Under the pieces are notes generated by a model. That model did not search any database and was not told the origin of the DNA. It worked only from the letters and a program-made list of their open reading frames with translations. This document shows positions 1 to 7,921 of a stretch of DNA of 64,000 nucleotides, piece after piece. Position 1 is the first letter of the stretch. The number at the start of each line of letters is the position of its first letter. Origin of the DNA: Lentisphaerae bacterium RIFOXYA12_64_32 (GTDB lineage: Bacteria > Verrucomicrobiota > Lentisphaeria > Oligosphaerales > YB12-FULL-65-16); NCBI GenBank assembly GCA_001803235.1, contig MHBL01000366.1:1-64000 (forward strand). The letters run 5' to 3'. Position numbers and translations under genes: made by a program.

Positions 1-85
1 TAGCTCAGGCTATGCGCCGCCCTCGTGCCTTGAAACCGGCTCAAGATACCCGGCCGCAAATGCACAGGTTATTCTTGTACACCGC

Positions 86-3000
86 CTACGCCTGGGGAAT
101 GGGCGCGGGATTGTGTCGGCGGAACCAGCCGCGGAGGGTTTCCATCCAGACGTAGAAGACGGGGGTTACGTAGAGCGTGAGGAACTGCGAGAACACCAGG
201 CCGCCGACGACGGCCAGGCCGAGGGGGCGGCGCGCCTCGCCGCCGGTCCCGAAGCCGATGGCAATCGGGATGCCGGCCATGAGCGCGGCCATGGTCGTCA
301 TCATGATCGGGCGGAAGCGGGTCAGGCACGCTTCAACGATGGCGTCCTGCGGCGACTTGCCCTCGTCGCGCTGTGCGGAGATCGCAAAGTCGATCATCAT
401 GATGCCGTTCTTCTTCACGATTCCCACCAGCATGATGATGCCGACGAAGGCGTAGAGAGAGACATCCACCTTGAATGCGATCAGCGTGATCAGCGCGCCG
501 AGTCCGGCGAACGGCAGGGCGGTGAGGATGGTGACGGGGTGAATGAAGCTCTCGTAGAGGATTCCCAGCACGATGTAGATGACGACCACGGTCAGGATCA
601 GGAGCATGTTCAGGCCTTTCATGGAGCTCTGGAAGGCCTGGGCCGTGCCCTGGAAGCTGGCGCTGACCGTGTCCGGCAGGCTGCGCCGGACGTGCTCCTG
701 GACGGAGGCCAGTGCCGGCCCCAGGGACACACCGGGCTTCAGATCGAAGGAAATGGTGACCGAGGGGAGTTGCCCCGAATGGGTTACGCTGAGAGGGCCG
801 GCGCCGTGTTCGAACTGGACCAGTTCACGCAGCGGCACCAGCTTTCCTGCCGCGGAGCGGACGTAGATCAGGGACAGCGCGCTGCTGTCGCGCTGGTACT
901 CAGGCAGCAACTCGAGCAGGACGCGGTACTGGTTGTCCGGGGCGTAGATGGTGGAGATCTGGCGTGGGCCAAAGGCACTGTACAGGGCGTTCTCGATCTG
1001 CGCGGCGGAGACGCCGAGCACCGCAGCCTTGTCACGGTCGATGGCCACATTCACTTGCGGGTTGGTGATCTGCAGGTCGCTGGTGACATCCAGCAGTTCA
1101 GGAAGGGCCGCCAGTTCGGTGGCCATACGCGTCGCAAAGGCGTACAATTCCGGGGCATCCGAGCCTTGGAGTGTGTACTGGTACTGTGACTTGCTCATGC
1201 GGCCGCCGACGTTGATCACCGGCGGGTTCTGCAGGAAGACCTTGATCCCCGGGACGGCCGCCAGTTTGCCGCGCAGGCTCTGCACGACCTGGTCGGCGGA
1301 CATCTTGCGCTCCTGGCGCGGCTTGAGCCGCACGAACATGAAGCCCGTATTGCCGCTCCCCCCGAACGTGCTGGTGCCGGCGCGCGACATGAACGCCTCG
1401 ACGTTCGGATCCTGCTGGATCACGGACGCAACCGCCTGCTGATGTTCGGCCATGGCTGCAAACGAAATGCCCTGCGCCGCCTCGGTCTGGCCGCGGAGTA
1501 CGTTCTGGTCTTCGCTGGGGATAAAGCCTTTCGGCGCGACCTGGAACAAGTAAACGGTGAAAACCAGAACGCCCAGAGACAGGATCAGCACCCAGCTCTT
1601 GTGCCGGACCGTCCAGCGCAGCGTGGTTTCATAGAAGCGCAGAACCCAACCGCGTGGGGCGCGGGCGTGTTCGGCCTCGCCGTTGGCAGGCGCCTGATGC
1701 GGACGCAGAAACCGGCTGCACAGCATGGGGGTGAGGGTCAGGGCGACAAAGCCGGACACCAGCACGGCGACGCCGATAGTCACAGCGAACTCGCGGAACA
1801 GCCGACCAACGATCCCGCCCAGGAACATGACCGGGATGAACACGGCCGCCAGCGACAACGTCATGGAGATGATGGTGAAGGAAATCTCACGCGATCCGTC
1901 CAAGGCGGCCTGGTAGACACCTTTCCCCTTCTCGATGTGACGATAGATGTTCTCCAGCATGACAATGGCGTCGTCGACCACGAAACCGATCGACAGGGTC
2001 AGCGCCATCAGCGACAGGTTGTCCAGGCTGTAATTGAGCAGGTACATCACGGCAAAGGTGCCAATGATCGACATGGGCAGGGTCAGGCTCGGGATGATGG
2101 TGGCGCGCACGTTGCGCAGGAACAGGAAGATGACCAGGACGACCAGCGCCAGAGTCAGTTGCATGGTGAACTTGACGTCTTCGACTGAACGCTTGATGGT
2201 CTCCGACCGGTCGAAAAGCATTTCCAGGGACACGGAACCGGGCAACTGGGTGCGCAGCAACTCGAGCAACTCCTTGACGGCGGCGGCGACCTCGACGGTA
2301 TTGGTCCCAGGCTGGCGCTGAATGGCCAGCACGATGGCACGCTGCTGTTTCTCCGGCGTGCAGTACCACGCGGCTGTCTTATCGGTCTCGATGCCGTCGA
2401 TGACGCGGCCGATCTCCTCGAGCCGCACCGGGGCGCCGCCACGTTGCGCGACCACAATGCGGCGATAGGCCTGAGCGGTCGTGAGTTGGCCGGCGGTCTG
2501 GATAGTGAACGCCTTGTGACGGCCGTCGAGCGCTCCGGTGGGCAGGTTGACATTGGCGGTCTCGATGGCCTGCTGAACCTCGTCGATGCCGAGGCCGCGG
2601 GTCGACAGGGCGCGCGGATCCACCTGGACGCGGACCGCGTACTTCTGCGAGCCGTACACCTGGACCTGGGCGACGCCGCTGACGGTCGAGATGCGCTGCG
2701 CCAGGACGGTCTGGCCGTAGTTGTCCAGGGTGGACAGCGGCAGGGTCGCACTGGTCAGCGCCATGAACATGATCGGGGAATCGGCCGGGTTAACCTTGCG
2801 GTAGCTCGGCGGCGTGGTCATATCCGACGGCAGTTGCCGGAGCGTCTGGGCGATGGCGGCCTGCACGTCCTGGGCCGCGGCGTCAACATCGCGGTCGAGA
2901 CTGAACTGCAGCGTAATCTGGGTGTTGCCCAGCGAGCTGCTCGATGTCATGGAATCGAGGCCGGCAATGGTGGAGAACTGCTTTTCCAGCGGCGTGGCCA

Positions 3001-3187
3001 CCGCGGAGGCCATGGTCTCGGGGCTGGCGCCGGACAGGGACGCCGACACCGAAATGGTGGGAAAATCCACGGTTGGCAGGTCGCTGACGGGCAGCAGCGG
3101 ATACGCCATGAGTCCGAACAGCAGGATGCCTAACGACACCAGCGTCGTCATGACCGGACGGCGAATGAAGAGTTCAGATGGATTCAT
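86..3187 (-). CDS. RND-family (HAE1) multidrug efflux permease
   Basis: Inner-membrane pump that would use the proton gradient to expel drugs or other hydrophobic compounds through a tripartite complex. The 1033-residue length is normal for AcrB/MdtB/MdtC. The protein opens with the typical MNPSELFIRRPVMTTL and a first membrane helix, followed by a large periplasmic loop. TM4 carries the paired aspartates of the proton relay (VVDDAIVMLEN, about residues 403-413), and the relay lysine lies in GIVKKNG near residue 925. Its ATG overlaps the TGA of the upstream adaptor gene (ATGA), so the two are translationally coupled. No outer-membrane TolC-type gene is in view, so that partner must be encoded elsewhere. 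The family is certain; the MdtB/C-like subgroup is an impression from the N-terminus. Confidence 0.95.
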   Translation of the reverse strand: MNPSELFIRRPVMTTLVSLGILLFGLMAYPLLPVSDLPTVDFPTISVSASLSGASPETMASAVATPLEKQFSTIAGLDSMTSSSSLGNTQITLQFSLDRDVDAAAQDVQAAIAQTLRQLPSDMTTPPSYRKVNPADSPIMFMALTSATLPLSTLDNYGQTVLAQRISTVSGVAQVQVYGSQKYAVRVQVDPRALSTRGLGIDEVQQAIETANVNLPTGALDGRHKAFTIQTAGQLTTAQAYRRIVVAQRGGAPVRLEEIGRVIDGIETDKTAAWYCTPEKQQRAIVLAIQRQPGTNTVEVAAAVKELLELLRTQLPGSVSLEMLFDRSETIKRSVEDVKFTMQLTLALVVLVIFLFLRNVRATIIPSLTLPMSIIGTFAVMYLLNYSLDNLSLMALTLSIGFVVDDAIVMLENIYRHIEKGKGVYQAALDGSREISFTIISMTLSLAAVFIPVMFLGGIVGRLFREFAVTIGVAVLVSGFVALTLTPMLCSRFLRPHQAPANGEAEHARAPRGWVLRFYETTLRWTVRHKSWVLILSLGVLVFTVYLFQVAPKGFIPSEDQNVLRGQTEAAQGISFAAMAEHQQAVASVIQQDPNVEAFMSRAGTSTFGGSGNTGFMFVRLKPRQERKMSADQVVQSLRGKLAAVPGIKVFLQNPPVINVGGRMSKSQYQYTLQGSDAPELYAFATRMATELAALPELLDVTSDLQITNPQVNVAIDRDKAAVLGVSAAQIENALYSAFGPRQISTIYAPDNQYRVLLELLPEYQRDSSALSLIYVRSAAGKLVPLRELVQFEHGAGPLSVTHSGQLPSVTISFDLKPGVSLGPALASVQEHVRRSLPDTVSASFQGTAQAFQSSMKGLNMLLILTVVVIYIVLGILYESFIHPVTILTALPFAGLGALITLIAFKVDVSLYAFVGIIMLVGIVKKNGIMMIDFAISAQRDEGKSPQDAIVEACLTRFRPIMMTTMAALMAGIPIAIGFGTGGEARRPLGLAVVGGLVFSQFLTLYVTPVFYVWMETLRGWFRRHNPAPIPQA

Positions 3188-4425
3188 GGAGAGTTCTTCG
3201 CCGCTGCCTTGGCCGGTGCCGATTCCTGGCCGCTCTCGTTTTCCTTTTGACCCTCTCGGGAAGCCGACACGGGAGCACGGACGTCAACCTTGCCCCCGGG
3301 GATGAGGCGCAGTTGCCCGTCGGTCACCACCGTTTCGCCGGGCGCCAGGCCGCTGGCCACGATGATCTCGTCGCCGGCGGTCCGGGCGATAGTCACCGGC
3401 CGCAGGGAAGCCGTTTGGTCCTGGCCGACGACAAAGGCGTAGCTGCCTTGCTGCCCGGTCTGGATTGCCTGCGCCGGCGCCACGACGGCGTTCGGGTCCT
3501 CGCTCAATGTCAGCACGAGATCGACGTACTGGCCGGGCCAAAGTCTTTCATCCGTGTTCGCAAAGGTTGCCTTGAGGCGAATGGTCCCCGTCGTCTCGTC
3601 AACCGTGTTGTCGATGAAGGAAAGCTCGCCGGTCTCGCTGAAGGACGAGTCGCCGGGGGTGAGCACTGTCACCGGCAGTTTGCGCGCTGCCATGCCGGCC
3701 CGGATTTCGGGCAACGACACCTGCGGCACGGCGAACGTGACATAAACGGGAATGGTCTGGGCCAGGACGAGCATGGTCGTCTCATTGGCCTTGACGACGC
3801 TGCCCTCGCGGATGGGCAGGTCGCCGGCACGACCGTCGATGGGTGCGTCGATCGTGCAGTAATCGCGGTCGATCTTGGCTCGTTCGATGGTGGCCTTGTC
3901 AGCGGTGATGCTGGCCTGCAGAGCGTCGAGTCGGGAACGGGCCTGCTTCACTTCATCGTCGGTTGCGACGCCCTTCTCCAGCAGCGCATTGGCGATGCCG
4001 AGTTGGCGCTGCGCTTCGTCAGCCTGCACCTGGTCCCTGAGCAGCAACGCCTCGTACTGGTTGATGGTCGCCGCAAACGGCTTGGGGTCAAGACTGAACA
4101 GCGGATCGCCCTTCTTCACCCGCTGGCCGGGCTCGATGTGGACCCGCTGCAACTGTCCGGCAATCATGGGCTTGATCCAGACGGTGGCGTACGCCTCGAC
4201 GGTCCCGAACGTCACGATTCGCTTGGGCATGGTCTTCTGCACCACCGTGCCGACGGTGACTGGAACCGGCTTGGCGGGCGGGCGCGCCGAGCCCGCACCT
4301 GCGGCCCCTTTCTTGGGGAGGCAACCGCCGCCGAACAGGCCGGCAAGACTCAGACACAGGCCCGCCGCGCACACGGTGCGGACATGGCCCGGCCAGAGCG
4401 AAAGGCGGACACAACGATGACCCAT
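3184..4425 (-). CDS. RND efflux periplasmic adaptor (MFP/HlyD-like) lipoprotein
   Basis: Periplasmic adaptor linking the RND pump to an outer-membrane channel. At 413 residues it has normal family length. An N-terminal hydrophobic segment ends in a lipobox-like FGGGC (Cys35), suggesting lipid anchoring. A biotinyl-lipoyl-like half motif follows (IAGQLQRVHIEPGQRVKKGD, about residues 87-106), then an alpha-hairpin rich in Gln/Ala/Glu, the second lipoyl half (IDGRAGDLPIREGSVVKANE), and the beta-barrel and membrane-proximal domains. The ATG at 4425 is preceded by GGGAGGAAG at good spacing. The last 60 residues are Ser/Glu/Lys/Ala-rich and probably disordered. It overlaps the permease start by four bases, giving an adaptor-pump operon order. 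Confidence 0.95.
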   Translation of the reverse strand: MGHRCVRLSLWPGHVRTVCAAGLCLSLAGLFGGGCLPKKGAAGAGSARPPAKPVPVTVGTVVQKTMPKRIVTFGTVEAYATVWIKPMIAGQLQRVHIEPGQRVKKGDPLFSLDPKPFAATINQYEALLLRDQVQADEAQRQLGIANALLEKGVATDDEVKQARSRLDALQASITADKATIERAKIDRDYCTIDAPIDGRAGDLPIREGSVVKANETTMLVLAQTIPVYVTFAVPQVSLPEIRAGMAARKLPVTVLTPGDSSFSETGELSFIDNTVDETTGTIRLKATFANTDERLWPGQYVDLVLTLSEDPNAVVAPAQAIQTGQQGSYAFVVGQDQTASLRPVTIARTAGDEIIVASGLAPGETVVTDGQLRLIPGGKVDVRAPVSASREGQKENESGQESAPAKAAAKNSP

Positions 4426-4445
4426 ATGGCTTCCTCCCGGGAGGG

Positions 4446-4473
4446 TTTCAGGTGTCAGGTTTCAGGTGTCAGC
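4446..4473. repeat. Tandem 14-bp repeat TTTCAGGTGTCAGG
   Basis: Two head-to-tail copies of TTTCAGGTGTCAGG (the last base of the second copy differs) lie just upstream of the adaptor start, inside the 170-bp spacer between the adaptor and the upstream hypothetical gene. It is not obviously an operator. Simple repeats of this CAGGTGTCAGGTTTCAGG type occur in intergenic DNA of diverse bacteria. Confidence 0.7.
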
Positions 4474-4595
4474 ATGGAATCGGGTTGGCCCGTTACTCTG
4501 ACGGTCGATAGCGAAGCAGAGTCGGAGAGTCGTCGACCGGAGCGCTGAATGCTCCTTCATTGGGCAGTTGTCCGTCCGGAAACACAGCCCCAGGA

Positions 4596-6227
4596 CTACG
4601 GCTGGCCCGGTCCGGCGTCCGGCGTCCCGGCGATCTCTTTCAGAACGCGGACCGCAACGTTGTCCACGAAGATGGTCCGATCGCCCGACTCTGTCTGGCG
4701 GAACTCCAGGTCCATTTCGGGGCGATCGGCCTTGAACTCGAAGGCCATCTGCTGGAAGGGGTTGAAGGTCCCGACGGCCCAGACTTCCTCGTCCTGGACG
4801 GTCACGTCGCCGATCGTGACCCGGAGTTTGGGAGTGCCGCCGAAATTCTCCTGTCGCGCGTTGAAGCCGTAACACAGTTCGTATGTCTTTCCCGGTTCCA
4901 GACCCTTGATGGTCTGTCGCAACCACGCCTCATCCTGGAGCACGGCGAAAGCCGGGCCGTCCGACAGGCCGTTGTCGTGGAAGCCCTGGCCGGTGGCCTG
5001 CTGCACGAACACCTTCCCCTGCTTGGTCCAGCCGGCGACCGGCGCATCGGGCGCGGTGAAGGCGTCCTTGGGAAGGCTGCCGTTGAAGCTGGTGTTGTGC
5101 AGGACGATCTGGTCCGAGTCGCGTTGGAGCACCGACACGCAATCGATGAGGACAACGGCGGCGGGGTCGGCCGCCGTGTTGGTGAACACCAGGTCGCCAC
5201 TGCTCTTGGCGGAACGGAAGGAGAACGTCGCGCACTCGTACTCGGCGCCGCTGGAGATCTCCGCCACGGTGCCGACGCTTTCCCCGGCATAGCTCACAGA
5301 CAGGCCGGGCACAGCGCCGTCCTGACGCCGCGAGTAGTAAAACTGCACCCAGTAGCCTTTGAACGCGGTCAACCCGGCCAACCCCTGGGTCAAGGTGGCG
5401 CCACCGGGAAGGAACGCGACCTGCACGCCGTCCGGGATCGTCGTTCCGGCCGCCGCCGGCTGCGTCGAATCGCTGACCCCGCCGCCACCCGCGCCGCCTC
5501 GGGTCCAGCCATTCGGGTCGCCCTCGCCGCTGTCCGGAATCGAGTTGCTCTCAAAACTCGCATTCTTCAGAACAACCGAACCGCCGCGCGGTTTGGTCAG
5601 TTTGCGGGGCGGTTGCTTGGGAGGAAGGGACGGGGGAGACGGCTCCTCTTTGACCCCCGGCAGTTTGAGTTTGAACGGGCCGCCAAGTTCCGCGTCGGGT
5701 GCTGTTGGGGCGGACGTGTTACTCTTCTTCGTGACCATCACGACCTTGCGCTCCCCCGGGGACTTGCGCACGGGCGCCGATTCCGGCCGCTTCGGGTCCG
5801 GGCCGAAAAGCGTGAACAGGAACAGCCCCAGAAATATGGCGGCGCCAGCGAGGGTGACTTTAATGCCCCACGGCTTGATCTCCGCCGGGATCTCTTCTTC
5901 GACCGCGGCACGCTCGATCATGCCGGAGTCCAAACGCAGCGCGGTGTGGGTTTCACCGGGATTCACCCCGCCGTTTCCGTCTGAAGCCGGGTAGATGCCC
6001 GACGTGGTCATGCCGCGCGCGGGCGGATTGCGGCCGTCGCCGCTACCCCTTCCCTTGTCAACGGCAAACCGGTTCAGGATCGACTCCGGCAGGTTGCCGG
6101 CAGTCGAAGCACCGGTCCCAGAACCGCCCGGTGATGCGACGGCCCAAGCGGGTTGGTGCAGGTGCAGACGTCGCACCCCGTATAGCCTTAACCAGAATCG
6201 GATGAGTTCAACTGGCGCAAAGACCAT
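4596..6227 (-). CDS. Membrane-anchored protein with two galactose-binding-like (jelly-roll) domains
   Basis: Function unknown. The ORF track begins at 6302, but the ATG at 6227 has AGGA seven bases upstream and is preferred, giving 543 residues. A cytoplasmic-looking N-terminal segment of about 120 residues precedes one membrane helix (VTLAGAAIFLGLFLFTLFG, about residues 124-142). A Pro/Lys-rich linker then leads to two consecutive domains of about 160 residues. Each opens with an Asn-x-SF motif (KNASFESN, HNTSFNGS) followed by a GW and ends with a strand before a conserved Asp/Asn-Val (LIDCVSV, FVDNVAV). This is the pattern of CBM4/9 or DUF642-like jelly rolls. The protein is probably a type II membrane protein displaying two sugar- or wall-binding modules. 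It lies in the same direction as, and 170 bp upstream of, the RND adaptor; a shared transcript is possible but not shown. Confidence 0.75.
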   Translation of the reverse strand: MVFAPVELIRFWLRLYGVRRLHLHQPAWAVASPGGSGTGASTAGNLPESILNRFAVDKGRGSGDGRNPPARGMTTSGIYPASDGNGGVNPGETHTALRLDSGMIERAAVEEEIPAEIKPWGIKVTLAGAAIFLGLFLFTLFGPDPKRPESAPVRKSPGERKVVMVTKKSNTSAPTAPDAELGGPFKLKLPGVKEEPSPPSLPPKQPPRKLTKPRGGSVVLKNASFESNSIPDSGEGDPNGWTRGGAGGGGVSDSTQPAAAGTTIPDGVQVAFLPGGATLTQGLAGLTAFKGYWVQFYYSRRQDGAVPGLSVSYAGESVGTVAEISSGAEYECATFSFRSAKSSGDLVFTNTAADPAAVVLIDCVSVLQRDSDQIVLHNTSFNGSLPKDAFTAPDAPVAGWTKQGKVFVQQATGQGFHDNGLSDGPAFAVLQDEAWLRQTIKGLEPGKTYELCYGFNARQENFGGTPKLRVTIGDVTVQDEEVWAVGTFNPFQQMAFEFKADRPEMDLEFRQTESGDRTIFVDNVAVRVLKEIAGTPDAGPGQP

Positions 6228-6382
6228 TTCAGTGTCCTGTGGCAGACGATTCCTGACTCCGCGTTCCCAAGCCCGGCCCCGCGCCGAACCCACCGCACAC
6301 ACCGGTGCCCAGGAACATCCTGAAAAGATTAACGATAAGTCGTCTTCGTGCTCCGCGCCAGTTGCCGCCCGGTTTTTTGGTA

Positions 6383-6773
6383 ATGCGTCAGCGCCCCCCG
6401 GCCGGCGGACCGGCCGGTCATGTGTGGGCGTTACTCACTGTTTGTCCGGGTCGTTCTGGCAAAGTGGCGGGAGCGGCTCGCTCCCGCGGGTGTCGGAGCG
6501 AGCCGCTCCGACCACTCTAGGCGCCAGCCCCGGTCAACCGTCGACCTTATCTCCACCCGTGACTCCCATGAAACTCGGCCATCTCGCACACACGGTGCCC
6601 GCGCCTGAGTCCCGCCTTTAGGCGGAAGTGGCAGGCGAGCTTGAGCGAGCCGATCCCCGGCCGCTCGCTGAAGCGTCGCAAGGCTTCCGCCTAAAGGCGG
6701 GACTCAGACCAGGACGCCCGAGTTTCGTGCCGAGATGACCGGCCGGTCTGCCGGCCGGGGGGCGCTGACGCAT
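6383..6773. repeat. 391-bp unit bounded by a 38-bp inverted repeat
   Basis: The 38 bases at 6383-6420 and their reverse complement at 6736-6773 match at 37 of 38 positions. The outer end of each arm is the core GGGGGCGCTGACGCAT read outward, and the inner end is a GGCCGG-rich palindrome. The same core, GGGGGRCGCTGACGCATCAC, recurs at 29444-29463 beside a different palindrome. No ORF for a transposase lies inside, so this would be a non-autonomous element or a pair of independently inserted repeats. Confidence 0.85.
6605..6707. repeat. REP-like hairpin, CTGAGTCCCGCC family
   Basis: A perfect 24-bp inverted repeat (6605-6628 and 6684-6707) beginning CTGAGTCCCGCCTTTAGGCG brackets a 55-base centre. 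Each arm itself contains the small palindrome CCGCCTTTAGGCGG. It belongs to the same sequence family as the REPs flanking the RAYT gene at 40 kb (CTGAGTACCGCCTTTCAGGC), so it is plausibly a product of that transposase. Confidence 0.8.
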
Positions 6774-6783
6774 CACGTTTCTT

Positions 6784-6976
6784 GACCTGTGCAAGCACCG
6801 GATCAAGCGCCGTCACATTCTGACAGTACTGCGGGCGGCCCTCCGCCCGCTTCTCGGCACGCGCGTAGCACAAAACTCGGATGGCGGGCGGAGGGCCGCC
6901 CGCGGTACTGTCGGTCAGACAAGGCGGTCTGGACTGGCACCGCGACCTACCCGGCGTCACTCTGCTTGCACAGGTC
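6784..6976. mobile_element. Small MITE-like element with GACCTGTGCAAGCA terminal inverted repeats
   Basis: The 14-base end GACCTGTGCAAGCA at 6784-6797 is exactly repeated in inverted form at 6963-6976. Inside sits a second long hairpin: 29-base arms at 6822-6850 and 6884-6912 matching at 28 of 29 positions, each containing GGGCGGCCCTCCGCCCGC. There is no coding capacity. The GACCTGTGC end is shared with the larger element at 61781-62048. No convincing target-site duplication is visible. Confidence 0.65.
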
Positions 6977-7083
6977 GACGTTTCTTGTCGTGCGTAAGCG
7001 CGGGGTCCTTCACGCCTTCCCCAATCGAGGCACGGCTTGACCAACGTCTTGAGCGGCGACGCGCTGGCACTGCCGGCGCGAAC

Positions 7084-7851
7084 TCAACGGCCGGCCGCGA
7101 CCGGCAAACGGATGGTGAACAGGCTGCCGCGCAGTTCCGGCGTGGCAGGATGGTCGGTCTTGACGAGGATGCTCTGCTCACGCGTGGTAATGGCGTCCTT
7201 CTCGGGTCGCGTCAGGACCAAGACCGTTTTCTGGCCGGGGGCAACGGCAAGCGGCAGCTTCGCGTCGCACGTCCAGCCTGGCGGCAGTTCCAGCGCGGTG
7301 GCGTGTGCTGTGGTCTTCGGGTCGCCGTTCTCCAACGTGATCGTCGCCGTGCACACACCGCCGCTGACGGTGGCGAGGTGGCGCGGGTTGCCGGAGGCGA
7401 AGCGCAGGCCCGGGGTACGGCGCGGCAGCGAGATGGTCAGTTCGAGTCTGCAGAGCGGCCGGGCTGGGTCACTGGTCTCCAGGGAAATGCTTTTCCGGAT
7501 CTCGCCCTCGAAACTGGCGGTGCGCAGTTCACCGCGCAACTCCGTTTCCTTGCCTGCCTCGATCTCCTGAGCTCCGAGCGCTGTGGTCGTGCAGCCGCAA
7601 CTGGCGCGCACGGTCTTGATGGTCAGCTTCGCATCGCCCTCGTTGCGCAACAGAAAGACGTAGCTGTAGCTGCCCCTATTCGTGTCCTGCACCCCAAACT
7701 CGAAGACCGGCGGGAAGACGGCAAGCTTGGGAGCGGCGGCGGCGGCCGGTGTCAGCAACCACGCGGCAGCCAGTAACCCGGCAAGCAGCAGACATCGAAC
7801 GCTGAACACGGAGTGGGAAGCATCGCCTGATAGATATCGCGTCGTGAGCAT
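7084..7851 (-). CDS. Secreted DUF1573-domain protein
   Basis: The 255-residue protein is exported or membrane-anchored and of unknown role. DUF1573 proteins carry an Ig-like (ASH/MSP-type) fold and are common in Bacteroidota and PVC genomes. The ORF extends to 7938, but the ATG at 7851 gives a clean N-terminus with a hydrophobic signal segment (LLLAGLLAAAWLL) ending in AAAAA. The DUF1573 hallmark follows directly: an FEFG start, then LRNEGDAKLTIKTVRASCGC with the conserved Cys-Gly-Cys, about residues 45-90. The rest looks like a second beta domain. The start lies 71 bp downstream of the stop of the giant CARDB gene on the same strand, so the two may be co-transcribed. Confidence 0.85.
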   Translation of the reverse strand: MLTTRYLSGDASHSVFSVRCLLLAGLLAAAWLLTPAAAAAPKLAVFPPVFEFGVQDTNRGSYSYVFLLRNEGDAKLTIKTVRASCGCTTTALGAQEIEAGKETELRGELRTASFEGEIRKSISLETSDPARPLCRLELTISLPRRTPGLRFASGNPRHLATVSGGVCTATITLENGDPKTTAHATALELPPGWTCDAKLPLAVAPGQKTVLVLTRPEKDAITTREQSILVKTDHPATPELRGSLFTIRLPVAAGR

Positions 7852-7921
7852 CGAAAGGACCTGTCGAATTTTGTCGCAGCCGACCATCCACTCCGGGATG
7901 GCCGGCCACGCGAGCTCTGTC

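Larger units (their letters stand above)
6228..7083. other. Gene-free spacer filled with nested inverted repeats
   Basis: About 850 bases without a credible gene; every ORF here is short and GC-shadow-like. The spacer holds, in order, a 38-bp inverted repeat pair (6383-6420 and 6736-6773) that encloses a GAGCGGCTCGCTC-type palindrome near 6463-6507 and a REP-like hairpin (6605-6707). A second element follows, bounded by 14-bp terminal inverted repeats (6784-6976) with its own 29-bp hairpin. Details are given in the separate repeat entries. Confidence 0.8.
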